A stretch of 64,000 bases of DNA from Flavobacterium inviolabile (GTDB lineage Bacteria > Bacteroidota > Bacteroidia > Flavobacteriales > Flavobacteriaceae): positions 2,480,001-2,544,000 of the forward strand of contig NZ_CP058278.1 of the NCBI RefSeq assembly GCF_013389455.1. The letters run 5' to 3'. The notes below the pieces were generated by a model that had not been told where the DNA came from, did no database searches, and saw only the letters and a list, made by a program, of their open reading frames with translations. How positions within the stretch are numbered: the stretch's first letter is position 1; each line of letters begins with the position of its first letter. Shown one piece after another: positions 17,576 to 26,277 of the stretch. The translations under genes were made by a program, and so were the position numbers.

Positions 17576-18208
17576 ATAACGTTGTTCATTTTAGTTAGCA
17601 TGACGGTCACAGCACAAAATTTTACCAAAACAGAAAAAGAAATAATCCATTCCGGAAATACCAAAAGCAAACTGAGAGTGATTCAGATTACGGAACCGGC
17701 AGAATTAAAAATACTAAAAACCGTTTCCCGGGATATCAGCCCAAACGATAAAGACTTACCTCTTTTGATTGAGAGAATGTTCAAAGCGGTTACCGATCCG
17801 TCCGAAGGCGGTGTGGGTATTGCAGCGCCGCAGGTTGGCATCAATCGCAACGTGATCTGGGTACAGCGGTTTGACAAACAGAATGAACCGTTTGAAGTGT
17901 ATATCAACCCGCAGATTGTATGGCGCTCCGAACTGTTACGCAAAGGAAACGAAGGCTGCCTGTCTATTCCGGACAGTAGCGGTGACGTATATCGGAATTA
18001 TACAATACGATTAAAATACCTTGACAGGGAAGGAAAGGCTCAGGAAGAAATCATTGAAGGATTTACGGCAGTTATCTTTCAGCATGAAACAGATCACCTG
18101 AACGGTATTTTGTTTACGGACCGATTACTGGAACAAAATAATATGCAGTTTCACAGTATTAATAATGAAACAGCGCTTTTCTTGCAAACCAAACTCAGAA
18201 GACAATAA
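17558..18208 (+). CDS. Peptide deformylase-like protein with N-terminal signal peptide
   Basis: All three deformylase motifs are present: GVGIAAPQ (residues 85-92), EGCLS (132-136, Cys134) and HETDH (176-180), which together bind the catalytic metal. In contrast to housekeeping deformylase, residues 1-19 (MKKIYHITLFILVSMTVTA) form a signal peptide, so the product should be periplasmic or exported. At 216 residues it is longer than the cytoplasmic enzyme by about the export signal and a linker. A true deformylase acts on nascent chains in the cytoplasm, so this protein probably has another substrate, for example formylated peptides outside the cytoplasm. A TAATTTTA -7-like element is 5 nt before the ATG, and a strong terminator follows, making it monocistronic. 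Confidence 0.85.
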   Translation: MKKIYHITLFILVSMTVTAQNFTKTEKEIIHSGNTKSKLRVIQITEPAELKILKTVSRDISPNDKDLPLLIERMFKAVTDPSEGGVGIAAPQVGINRNVIWVQRFDKQNEPFEVYINPQIVWRSELLRKGNEGCLSIPDSSGDVYRNYTIRLKYLDREGKAQEEIIEGFTAVIFQHETDHLNGILFTDRLLEQNNMQFHSINNETALFLQTKLRRQ

Positions 18209-18256
18209 TCAGGACGTTTGAGGTCGCTTACGATTTCTGATTGTACATCGTTTTGT

Positions 18257-18304
18257 AAAAGTCCGCATCAGCCAGTATAATGCTGCGCCGGTGCGGACTT
18301 TTTT
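18257..18304 (+). terminator. Rho-independent terminator after the deformylase-like gene
   Basis: Nine-bp stem AAGTCCGCA / TGCGGACTT (18259-18267 and 18292-18300) with a loop of 24 nt and a T-run after it. Confidence 0.75.
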
Positions 18305-18579
18305 ACAATAGAGCCAAACCGGTTTAACCTTACAAAAACTGCGGGTTTGAAATGTTTGACTGAATATATAGTAAACATTTTAAGAAATAAAAACTGACAT
18401 AATAATACCGCGTGATAAAATTAACCAATTGTTATATCTTTTAACTTTGAGATGAAATTATCGATAATTTTTATTTTGTAAAGTATTTCTTTACGAAAAT
18501 TTTGTTAATTTTATAGTGATAACAATTTCCCTTATTAAGATAGATACCCAATATCTATCGAGGCCTAAAATTCTTCACT
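18305..18579 (+). promoter_or_regulatory. Long AT-rich leader/promoter region of the porin-DASS-frd operon
   Basis: Together with the preceding terminator this is the longest gene-free stretch of the window (18209-18579). It holds a candidate -7 box TAACTTTG (18442-18449) and, nearer the gene, an 8-bp perfect stem GATAGATA / TATCTATC with a 5-nt loop (18539-18559). The hairpin ends 20 nt before the porin ATG and would lie in the mRNA leader. I see no open frame of substance in it. Function as a regulatory leader is inferred. Confidence 0.5.
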
Positions 18580-19740
18580 ATGGAAATTACGTTTACATTA
18601 TCCCCTTTAAAAAAAGTATTTCTTCTTTTGTTCGTTACTGCTGCAATGCAGGCACAAACCGGCAAAGACTCTACGGCAACGGTGGCTCCGGCCAAAGTAA
18701 AATACCCGGTATTTCAGTTTAAAGGACTTTTTCAGGCACGTTATTTAACCGGACTCACGGAGAATATAGACCTTAACGGTCTGCATCATTCCGAAGGCGA
18801 TGTCACCCGGAACTCGTTCGACATTAAGAGAATGAGAACTCAGGTAAAGGCTGCTATTGGCGACCATACCGAAGTAGTGGCACTGGTAAATTTAGCCGAT
18901 TTCAAATCCGATCCTAAAAATAAGGTTTTGGAAAATGCGTATATCAAATATACCTTCAACAAACATTTTGCATTCACTTTGGGACAATTCCGGCCGTGGT
19001 TCGGGATCGAGGAAACCTATCCGGTAGACATTATCAAATCGATGGATTTTTCGAACCAGTATTACGAATTCGGGAAAAACGGCTGGACCAGTTTCCAGAT
19101 CGGCGCTTCGATGAGCGGAAAGTTTGACATTGGTAAACTACCCGTAACGTATGCAATTTCGGCAGTAAACGGCAACGGCAGAAACCAGGAAATGGACAAA
19201 GACAATGGTAAACAATATTTATCAAGAGTAGTATTGGAACTCTCAAAAAAGTACAATATAAACTTTGGTCTGAATGGAGGAATAGGCGAAGTGTTTAAAA
19301 AAGAAGTATATGCGGTAGGACTTGACCTGACCGCCGATTATCAAATCATGGACCGCTTGTTTTTTGAAACGCAGATGGAAGCCAAACAGGCCATTAACCA
19401 TAACCTGTACTTCTCACTGCCGGTTGATGAGAGAACTCCTTATTTAAGCAACTACCAGATGAGAGGATTCTACTTCCTGCCGAATGTCCGCTACGAAATC
19501 AAATACAAAAAACTTAGTGCGATTGAGTTTTCCTGCCGTTACGAATACCTGGATTCCAATTTCAGGATCAATTCCAACCCAAGACAGTCACTGGTACCAA
19601 TGTTAGGATTCGAATTCCTGAAAGATTACGGTGCCCGGATTCAGCTGGGAATGCAGATCGACCGCTACAAACACACGGTTGACAATACAACCACACACAA
19701 TAACAATCTTTTGATATTACAGGTTCAGAGCCGATTATAA
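18580..19740 (+). CDS. Porin family outer-membrane protein (phosphate-selective porin O/P-like)
   Basis: A 386-residue protein with a signal peptide ending near MQAQ (residue ~27) and then beta-strand-rich sequence typical of OprP/OprO-like porins in Bacteroidota: FQFKGLFQARYLTG, SFDIKRMRTQVKAAI, FTLGQFRPWFGIEE and a terminal strand ending in LLILQVQSRL. It should form an outer-membrane barrel. It is first gene of an operon continuing with a DASS dicarboxylate carrier 26 bp on and succinate dehydrogenase/fumarate reductase genes, so I infer it passes C4-dicarboxylates or similar anions rather than phosphate. Confidence 0.82.
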   Translation: MEITFTLSPLKKVFLLLFVTAAMQAQTGKDSTATVAPAKVKYPVFQFKGLFQARYLTGLTENIDLNGLHHSEGDVTRNSFDIKRMRTQVKAAIGDHTEVVALVNLADFKSDPKNKVLENAYIKYTFNKHFAFTLGQFRPWFGIEETYPVDIIKSMDFSNQYYEFGKNGWTSFQIGASMSGKFDIGKLPVTYAISAVNGNGRNQEMDKDNGKQYLSRVVLELSKKYNINFGLNGGIGEVFKKEVYAVGLDLTADYQIMDRLFFETQMEAKQAINHNLYFSLPVDERTPYLSNYQMRGFYFLPNVRYEIKYKKLSAIEFSCRYEYLDSNFRINSNPRQSLVPMLGFEFLKDYGARIQLGMQIDRYKHTVDNTTTHNNNLLILQVQSRL

Positions 19741-19766
19741 ACGTTTATTAATATAAAACAGCACTT

Positions 19767-21197
19767 ATGAAAGAAGTAAACATCACTAGAGTATTGATTA
19801 CTTTGGCAGTGGGAATGCTATTATGGTTCATTCCCGAGCCGGAAGGCGTAAAACCCGAAGCCTGGCATCTTTTTGCCATTTTTGTGGCCACGATTCTGGG
19901 CATTATCCTCAAAGCAGCACCAATGGGTACGATGTGTATGATTGCCATCGGGATTACGGCATTTTCACAGGTATTGGCACCGGGCGAAGCCGGGAAGTCA
20001 ATCACTTTAGCATTAAGAGGATTTGGGGATAAGGTTATCTGGCTCATTGGGATTTCTTTCTTTATTGCGAGAGGATTTATCAAAACCGGATTGGGAAACC
20101 GTATTGCCTTCCTGTTTATCCGTATTTTCGGGAAAAGCTCATTGGGGCTGGCGTATGGTCTTGGACTGGCCGATTTGTGCCTTGCTCCGGCTATTCCGAG
20201 TAATACCGCAAGAGGCGGCGGGATTATCTACCCAATCATGAAATCAATGGCGATCAGTTTTGGTTCCGAACCCGATAAACCGGAAACCCATCGGAAATTA
20301 GGTTCGTTCCTGACGCTAAACAGCTATAACATGAACCTGATTGCTTCATCAATGTTCTTAACCGGAACAGCGAGTAATCCGATGTGTCAAAAATTTGCAG
20401 CCGATTTAGGGATTAAAATTTCATGGATGTCCTGGGCTTTGGCAGCAATAGTTCCCGGACTGGTATCCTTTTTTGTTATTCCGTTTGTACTGTATAAACT
20501 ATATCCGCCGGAATTAAAGAAAACCGGCGATGCGCCACAGGTAGCCGCAAAAAAACTGAAAGAAATGGGACCGATTTCCCGTAACGAATGGCTGATGCTG
20601 TTCGCTTTCTTCCTGCTGTTGTTTTTGTGGATCACCGGCGATTTATTTTCTATTGATGCCACCACAACTGCTTTTATCGGTTTGATCATGCTGTTGCTCA
20701 CATCGGTATTAACATGGGAAGACATTAAATCCGAAAAAGGAGCCTGGGACACGATTGTCTGGTTCTCTGTTTTGGTCATGATGGCAAGCTCCCTGAACGA
20801 ATTGGGCTTTATCGGCTGGTTTAGTAACTTGGTAAAAGTTCAGATTGGCGATTTAAGATGGCAGATTGCCTTTCCGGTAATCGTTCTGGTGTATTTCTTC
20901 AGCCATTACCTGTTTGCCAGTGCCACGGCCCACGTAGCCGCCATGTATGCCGCTTTACTGGGAGTAGGAGTATCCCTGGGAATTCCGGGACTGCTATTGG
21001 CATTCATGCTGGGATTCATCGGGTCTTTATACGGTACGTTAACCCATTACGGACACGGGCCGGCTCCGGTATTTTTCGGAAGCGGATATGTGGATCTGAA
21101 AAACTGGTGGCTCCGCGGTCTGGAAACCGGATTAATACTGTTGTTTATTTATATGGCAATAGGCGGACTCTGGATGAAAATCATAGGTTACTATTAA
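19767..21197 (+). CDS. DASS family sodium:dicarboxylate/anion symporter
   Basis: A 476-residue inner-membrane carrier with about 12 hydrophobic segments. Two SNT-type substrate/sodium motifs, characteristic of the divalent-anion:Na+ symporter family (CitT/VcINDY type), are seen: PAIPSNTARGGG in the first half and an equivalent hairpin region SATAHVAAMYAAL in the second, with TGTASNPM between. Substrates in the family are succinate, malate, fumarate, citrate or 2-oxoglutarate. Placement between a porin and the succinate/fumarate enzyme genes points to C4-dicarboxylates. Starts with ATG and ends 16 bp before the cytochrome b gene. Confidence 0.87.
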   Translation: MKEVNITRVLITLAVGMLLWFIPEPEGVKPEAWHLFAIFVATILGIILKAAPMGTMCMIAIGITAFSQVLAPGEAGKSITLALRGFGDKVIWLIGISFFIARGFIKTGLGNRIAFLFIRIFGKSSLGLAYGLGLADLCLAPAIPSNTARGGGIIYPIMKSMAISFGSEPDKPETHRKLGSFLTLNSYNMNLIASSMFLTGTASNPMCQKFAADLGIKISWMSWALAAIVPGLVSFFVIPFVLYKLYPPELKKTGDAPQVAAKKLKEMGPISRNEWLMLFAFFLLLFLWITGDLFSIDATTTAFIGLIMLLLTSVLTWEDIKSEKGAWDTIVWFSVLVMMASSLNELGFIGWFSNLVKVQIGDLRWQIAFPVIVLVYFFSHYLFASATAHVAAMYAALLGVGVSLGIPGLLLAFMLGFIGSLYGTLTHYGHGPAPVFFGSGYVDLKNWWLRGLETGLILLFIYMAIGGLWMKIIGYY

Positions 21198-21213
21198 TTA
21201 AAAACAATATCGC

Positions 21214-21870
21214 ATGCAATCACTTTCAAGAAAAATATTAATGTGTCTGACAGGATTGTTTCTGTGTTTCTTTTTGGTCATTCACCTTTTAGGAAACCTG
21301 CAATTGTTTCTGCCGGCAGAAAAAGCACAGCTGCAGTTTAATGAATATTCCCATTTTTTATCGGGCAATCCGCTGATAAAGATTGTTTCGTATGTGCTGT
21401 ATGCTTCCATTATTCTCCATGCCGTATATGCGCTGGTTATTACGGTAAAGAATAAAAAATCGGGTGGTGATTATAAAAAGGACAACAGGGGAAGAGCCAG
21501 TAAATGGTACAGCAGGAACATGGGCATCCTGGGAACGATCATCCTGGTCTTTTTAATCATCCATTTTAAAAACTTCTGGTACGAATACAAATTCGGCAGC
21601 CTGCCTTCGGACGCTAATGGCAACCGGGATTTATACACACTGGTTGTTACGACCTATCAGGAATGGTGGTATGTGGTGATCTATGTATTGTCGATGATTG
21701 CTTTGGGCTATCATTTGCTGCACGGTTTTTTCAGTGCGGTAAGAACACTGGGTGTTTTTCATCCCAAATTCGTAAAATGGTTCCGCTATTTCGGCATAGC
21801 CTATTCGGTAGCCATTAGTTTCGGATTTGCGGTAATCCCGGTGTATGTCTATTTTATCAATAATAAATGA
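21214..21870 (+). CDS. Succinate dehydrogenase/fumarate reductase cytochrome b subunit
   Basis: A 218-residue protein with five hydrophobic segments, of the b558-type di-heme single-anchor subunit (Wolinella/Bacteroides/Bacillus form). Candidate heme histidines are in LVIHLLGNLQ, SIILHAVYAL, LIIHFKNFWY and GYHLLHGFFSAVR. It anchors the flavoprotein and iron-sulfur subunits and exchanges electrons with menaquinone. The order C-A-B in the following genes is that usual for this enzyme class. It follows the carrier gene by 16 bp. Confidence 0.9.
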   Translation: MQSLSRKILMCLTGLFLCFFLVIHLLGNLQLFLPAEKAQLQFNEYSHFLSGNPLIKIVSYVLYASIILHAVYALVITVKNKKSGGDYKKDNRGRASKWYSRNMGILGTIILVFLIIHFKNFWYEYKFGSLPSDANGNRDLYTLVVTTYQEWWYVVIYVLSMIALGYHLLHGFFSAVRTLGVFHPKFVKWFRYFGIAYSVAISFGFAVIPVYVYFINNK

Positions 21871-21907
21871 GCCGGTGGAATTTCCGGATTCATAAAAAAG
21901 TAGTAGT

Positions 21908-23824
21908 ATGAAGATAGATGCTAAAATACCAGCCGGACCTTTAGAGGAAAAATGGTCCAATTATAAAAAAAATGCGAAGTTGGTAAATCCTGCCAACCGA
22001 AAAAAAATAGAGGTCATTGTCGTAGGAACCGGTTTAGCCGGAAGTTCTGTTGCAGCCTCCCTGGGAGAAATGGGCTATAATGTCAAATCTTTTTGCTTCC
22101 AGGACAGTGCCAGACGTGCGCACTCCGTTGCGGCACAGGGCGGTGTGAATGCCGCAAAGAATTATAAAAATGACGGCGATAGCGTGTACCGGATGTTTGT
22201 GGACACCCTGAAAGGCGGCGACTTCCGTTCCAGGGAAGCCAATGTGTACCGGATGGCGGAATGTTCACTGAATTTAATTGACCAGGCGGTTGCACAGGGC
22301 GTTCCGTTTGGCAGGGAATACGGCGGGTATCTGAACAACCGTTCTTTTGGCGGTGTTCAGGTGAGCAGAACGTTCTATGCCAGAGGACAAACCGGGCAGC
22401 AATTGCTTATCGGAGCGTATCAGGCCTTAATGCGGCAGGTCAGCAAAAAAACGGTACAATTGTTTACCCGGCATGAAATGCTGGATCTGGTTGTTATTGA
22501 TGGAAAAGCAAGAGGCGTTATCGTCCGGAATTTGGATACAGGCGTTATCGAACGTCATGCTGCCCATGCGGTAGTGCTGGCAACGGGAGGATTTGGTAAA
22601 ATTTACTATTTATCCACATTAGCGATGGGATGTAATGGTTCGGCAATTTGGAGAGCCCATAAAAAAGGCGCTTTAATGGCAAGTCCGAGCTGGACACAAA
22701 TACACCCGACTTCGTTACCGCAATCCGGCGACTACCAGTCCAAACTGACATTAATGTCTGAATCCCTGCGAAATGACGGCCGTATCTGGGTGCCGTTAAA
22801 AGAAAACGAACAACGGCCGGCAAATGATATTCCGGAAGCGGAACGCGATTATTACCTGGAAAGAAAATACCCGGCTTTTGGAAATTTAGCACCCAGGGAT
22901 ATTTCGTCCCGGGCGGCAAAAGAACGCATCGATGCCGGATTTGGTATTGGTGCCTTAAAAAATGCCGTTTATCTCGATTTCTCCAAAGCGATAAAAGAAC
23001 AGGGCGTTGCTAAGATCAAAGAAAAATACGGAAACCTTTTCGATATGTATCGCAAAATAACCGGGATTGATGCCTATAAGGAACCGATGATGATTTCACC
23101 GGCAGCCCACTTTTCGATGGGAGGTTTGTGGGTAGACTATGAACTGATGACCACAATTCCGGGACTGTTTGCATTGGGTGAAGCGAACTTTGCCGATCAC
23201 GGGGCAAACCGCCTGGGTGCCAATTCGCTGCTGCAGGCATCTGTGGACGGCTATTTTATAGCGCCCTATACAATGGCAAACTATCTTTCCGGAGAAATCC
23301 ATACCGGGAAGATCGATACCAATCATCCGGCTTTTGAAGAAGCAGAACAAACGGTTAAAGAACAGCTGAATCTTTTGATACACTGCAAAGGCGATAAAAC
23401 GGTGGATTACTACCACAAGGCATTGGGCAAAATACTGTATGACTACTGCGGACTTTCCCGTAGCGAATCCGGTTTAAAGTTTGCCATTGAAGAAATCAAA
23501 AAACTCCGGACTGCATTTTACCAGAACGTACACATTCCCGGTGAAGCCGGAGCGATGAACAATGAGCTGGAAAAAGCCGGACGTGTAGCCGATTATTTGG
23601 AAATAGGCGAGTTGATGTGTTATGATGCCTTAACCCGTAATGAATCCTGCGGCGCGCATTTTAGAGAAGAATATCAGACACCGGATGGCGAAGCCTTACG
23701 AAACGATGCCGAATACCAGTTTATTTCGGCATGGGAGTGGAAAGGCAAAAATGCAATGCCGGAACTGCATAAAGAAAATCTGGTTTTTGAATATGTGAAA
23801 CCAATTGTCAGAAGTTACAAATAA
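21908..23824 (+). CDS. Succinate dehydrogenase/fumarate reductase flavoprotein subunit
   Basis: A 638-residue catalytic subunit. The FAD-binding motif [20 protein letters not shown] is near residue 37-56, the flavin-attachment segment contains [24 protein letters not shown] with the His for covalent FAD, and HPTSLP plus [10 protein letters not shown] contribute dicarboxylate-binding residues. The length is that of the b558-type enzymes, longer than E. coli SdhA. It interconverts succinate and fumarate at the inner face of the membrane. The direction in vivo cannot be decided from sequence; menaquinone organisms may use it either way. Confidence 0.92.
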   Translation: MKIDAKIPAGPLEEKWSNYKKNAKLVNPANRKKIEVIVVGTGLAGSSVAASLGEMGYNVKSFCFQDSARRAHSVAAQGGVNAAKNYKNDGDSVYRMFVDTLKGGDFRSREANVYRMAECSLNLIDQAVAQGVPFGREYGGYLNNRSFGGVQVSRTFYARGQTGQQLLIGAYQALMRQVSKKTVQLFTRHEMLDLVVIDGKARGVIVRNLDTGVIERHAAHAVVLATGGFGKIYYLSTLAMGCNGSAIWRAHKKGALMASPSWTQIHPTSLPQSGDYQSKLTLMSESLRNDGRIWVPLKENEQRPANDIPEAERDYYLERKYPAFGNLAPRDISSRAAKERIDAGFGIGALKNAVYLDFSKAIKEQGVAKIKEKYGNLFDMYRKITGIDAYKEPMMISPAAHFSMGGLWVDYELMTTIPGLFALGEANFADHGANRLGANSLLQASVDGYFIAPYTMANYLSGEIHTGKIDTNHPAFEEAEQTVKEQLNLLIHCKGDKTVDYYHKALGKILYDYCGLSRSESGLKFAIEEIKKLRTAFYQNVHIPGEAGAMNNELEKAGRVADYLEIGELMCYDALTRNESCGAHFREEYQTPDGEALRNDAEYQFISAWEWKGKNAMPELHKENLVFEYVKPIVRSYK

Positions 23825-23828
23825 CCTA

Positions 23829-24587
23829 ATGAAAAAGAATATGAAGTTACATTTGAAAATTTGGAGACAGGAAAACAAAGACACCGAAGGAAAATTAGTC
23901 GATTATTCACTGGAAGATATCAATCCGCACATGTCTTTTTTGGAAATGCTGGATACCCTGAACGAAAAACTCATTTTAGCAAACGACCAGCCGGTAGAAT
24001 TCGACCATGACTGCCGGGAAGGCATCTGCGGACAATGTGGTGTAATGATTAACGGACTGGCACACGGGCCGCTTAAAAATACAACCACCTGCCAGCTGCA
24101 TTTACGGGAATTTAAAGATGGGGAAACAGTAGTGATCGAACCGTTCCGTTCCCAGGCATTTCCGGTAAAGAAAGATTTAAAGGTAGACCGGAGTGCGTTC
24201 GACCGGATTATCTCTTCCGGCGGATACGTATCGGTAAATACCGGTCAGGCACCGGAAGCAAACGGTATTCCGGTGAACCATAATACAGCCGAAGCGGCTT
24301 TCGACTCGGCGGCCTGCATTGGCTGTGGGGCCTGTGTGGCTACCTGCAAAAACGGAAGTGCCGCTTTGTTCACCTCGGCCAAGATTACCCATTTGGTCAA
24401 ACTGCCGCAGGGAAAAGAAGAAAGAGACCACCGTGTGTTGAGCATGGTACACCAAATGGATGCGGAAGCTTTCGGACATTGTTCCAATACAGAAGCCTGC
24501 GAAGTAGAATGCCCGCAAAGTATTTCAGTACTCAATATTGCCCAAATGAATTATGAATACAACCGGGCAAAAATTTTAAAACAATAA
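23829..24587 (+). CDS. Succinate dehydrogenase/fumarate reductase iron-sulfur subunit
   Basis: About 252 residues from the chosen ATG at 23829. It has the [2Fe-2S] cysteines in CREGICGQCG, the [4Fe-4S] set in CIGCGACVATC and a third set CSNTEACEVECPQ for the [3Fe-4S] cluster. The frame extends upstream to a TTG at 23805 that overlaps the flavoprotein gene; the ATG four bases after that gene's stop is more natural, and a second ATG at 23841 also possible. It passes electrons between flavin and the heme/quinone subunit. It ends the operon and is followed by a terminator. Confidence 0.92.
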   Translation: MKKNMKLHLKIWRQENKDTEGKLVDYSLEDINPHMSFLEMLDTLNEKLILANDQPVEFDHDCREGICGQCGVMINGLAHGPLKNTTTCQLHLREFKDGETVVIEPFRSQAFPVKKDLKVDRSAFDRIISSGGYVSVNTGQAPEANGIPVNHNTAEAAFDSAACIGCGACVATCKNGSAALFTSAKITHLVKLPQGKEERDHRVLSMVHQMDAEAFGHCSNTEACEVECPQSISVLNIAQMNYEYNRAKILKQ

Positions 24588-24620
24588 ACGCACCAATTTT
24601 ATATATTTTTAACAGAAGAA

Positions 24621-24650
24621 AAGAGGACAGCCACAGCGGTCCTCTTTTTT
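24621..24650 (+). terminator. Terminator of the porin-DASS-frd operon
   Basis: Stem AGAGGAC / GTCCTCT (24622-24628, 24639-24645) followed by a run of T, 34 bp after the iron-sulfur subunit stop. Confidence 0.8.
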
Positions 24651-24717
24651 TATAACTATCGTTTGGAATAAATAACATTTATAAATTCTTTTTAACAGTT
24701 TTCGTGTTTATAAATTA

Positions 24718-24725
24718 TAAATTTG
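24718..24725 (+). promoter_or_regulatory. -7 box of the class-V aminotransferase gene
   Basis: TAAATTTG, a perfect TAnnTTTG match, 20 nt before the ATG at 24746, in a very AT-rich 95-bp stretch after the preceding terminator. Confidence 0.55.
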
Positions 24726-24745
24726 CATTTCAATAGCAACAAAAA

Positions 24746-26242
24746 ATGACAACGACCGACACGAAACCAACAACAGAATTAGAACAGTATTTCCAGCAAT
24801 TCAGAAAAAATATTATTGGTATTGACCAGGAATTTGAATCTCCTTTTGGGAAGCAGAAAATTATCTATACCGACTGGACCGCGAGCGGACGTTTGTATCG
24901 TCCCATTGAAGAAAAACTAATTAACGAATTTGGTCCGTTTGTTGCCAATACCCATACGGAAACCACTGTTTCCGGAACTGCGATGACAATGGCCTATCAT
25001 GAAGCCCGCCATATCATTAAAAAACATGTGAACAGCAACGAAGACGATGTATTGATCGTGGATGGTTCCGGAATGACAGGCGTAGTCAATAAATTCCAGC
25101 GTATTTTAGGATTGAAAGTACCTGAAAACCTGCAAAAGTATACGCAGATTCCGGAAGAGAAAAAACCGGTTGTTTTTATTTCGCACATGGAACACCATTC
25201 TAACCAGACTTCATGGCTGGAAACAATTGCTAAAGTTGAGGTAATTCCGGCTTGCGAACAGGGATTGATCTGTTTGGAAAGCTTCCGTGAATTATTGGAA
25301 AAATATAAAGACCGCACTTTAAAAATCGCTTCGGTAACGGCTTGTTCTAATGTAACCGGAATCCGTACGGCATATCACGATATCGCTAAAATAGTACATG
25401 AATACAACGGGGTTTGTTTTGTGGATTTTGCCTGTTCGGCACCTTATGTTAAAATAGACATGCACCCGGCAGATAATCCGGAAGGCTATCTGGATGCTAT
25501 TTTTATGTCTCCGCATAAATTTTTAGGCGGACCCGGAACTTCAGGTGTACTGGTTTTCAATAAAAAATTATACAACAACATGATCCCGGATTGTCCGGGC
25601 GGAGGAACCGTAAGCTGGACCAACCCGTGGGGCGAACACAAATACCTGGATAATATTGAAGAAAGAGAAGACGGTGGTACACCGGGCTTTTTACAGGTTA
25701 TCAAAACCGCATTGGCCGTTCAGTTAAAAGAACAGATGGGTATTGATAATATCCTGAAAAGAGAACATGAAATTACCGATTATGTTTTCGGACAATTAAA
25801 ACAGGCGTCCAACATTAACATACTGGCAGGCCAGCATGAGGATCGTTTGGGGGTTATTTCTTTTTATATCAATGACCTGCATTTTAACCTGGGTGTAAAG
25901 ATCCTGAACGACAGATTTGGAATTCAAACCCGCGGCGGCTGTAGTTGTGCCGGTACCTACGGGCATTACCTGCTGCATGTGGATCAGGAAACCTCCCATT
26001 ATCTTACCGGAAAAATTACTTCGGGTGATTTAATCGAAAAACCGGGATGGATCAGAATGTCAATACATCCAACCACTACCAGCGAAGAAGTGGCGTATGT
26101 GTGTGACAGTATTAAAGCCCTGGCTGCCAATCACACTGCATGGGCGAATGATTATGAATACAACAAAAATTCAAACGAGTTTGTACACAAAGCAGCGCTT
26201 AACCTGGAAAAAGAAATGGTAAAGAGTTGGTTTAAATTATAA
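24746..26242 (+). CDS. Class V aminotransferase-fold PLP enzyme, cysteine-desulfurase-like
   Basis: A 498-residue PLP-dependent enzyme of the NifS/SufS fold. The PLP lysine is in SPHKFLGGPGTSG, the cofactor aspartate in CFVDFACSAP and a His pair in SHMEHHSN. A conserved cysteine loop is present at RGGCSCAGTYGHY, comparable with the active-site Cys loop of cysteine desulfurases. It is about 90 residues longer than SufS and has no Suf, Isc or thiolation partner beside it, so sulfur donation to iron-sulfur assembly is not established. Related proteins are annotated only as class-V PLP enzymes. It has its own promoter and terminator, so it is monocistronic. Confidence 0.82.
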   Translation: MTTTDTKPTTELEQYFQQFRKNIIGIDQEFESPFGKQKIIYTDWTASGRLYRPIEEKLINEFGPFVANTHTETTVSGTAMTMAYHEARHIIKKHVNSNEDDVLIVDGSGMTGVVNKFQRILGLKVPENLQKYTQIPEEKKPVVFISHMEHHSNQTSWLETIAKVEVIPACEQGLICLESFRELLEKYKDRTLKIASVTACSNVTGIRTAYHDIAKIVHEYNGVCFVDFACSAPYVKIDMHPADNPEGYLDAIFMSPHKFLGGPGTSGVLVFNKKLYNNMIPDCPGGGTVSWTNPWGEHKYLDNIEEREDGGTPGFLQVIKTALAVQLKEQMGIDNILKREHEITDYVFGQLKQASNINILAGQHEDRLGVISFYINDLHFNLGVKILNDRFGIQTRGGCSCAGTYGHYLLHVDQETSHYLTGKITSGDLIEKPGWIRMSIHPTTTSEEVAYVCDSIKALAANHTAWANDYEYNKNSNEFVHKAALNLEKEMVKSWFKL

Positions 26243-26245
26243 AGC

Positions 26246-26277
26246 AAAAGCCCTGAAATTAATTCAGGGCTTTTTTT
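26246..26277. terminator. Shared terminator overlapping the end of the convergent acyltransferase gene
   Basis: Eight-bp stem GCCCTGAA / TTCAGGGC (26250-26257, 26263-26270) flanked by AAAA and TTTTTTT. The right arm lies inside the last codons of the minus-strand acyltransferase gene, which ends at 26259. Confidence 0.85.

Noticed and set aside
18516..18722. Short plus-strand frame overlapping the start of the porin gene
   Set aside because: Out of frame with the porin and with no similarity; the porin start with its signal peptide explains the region.
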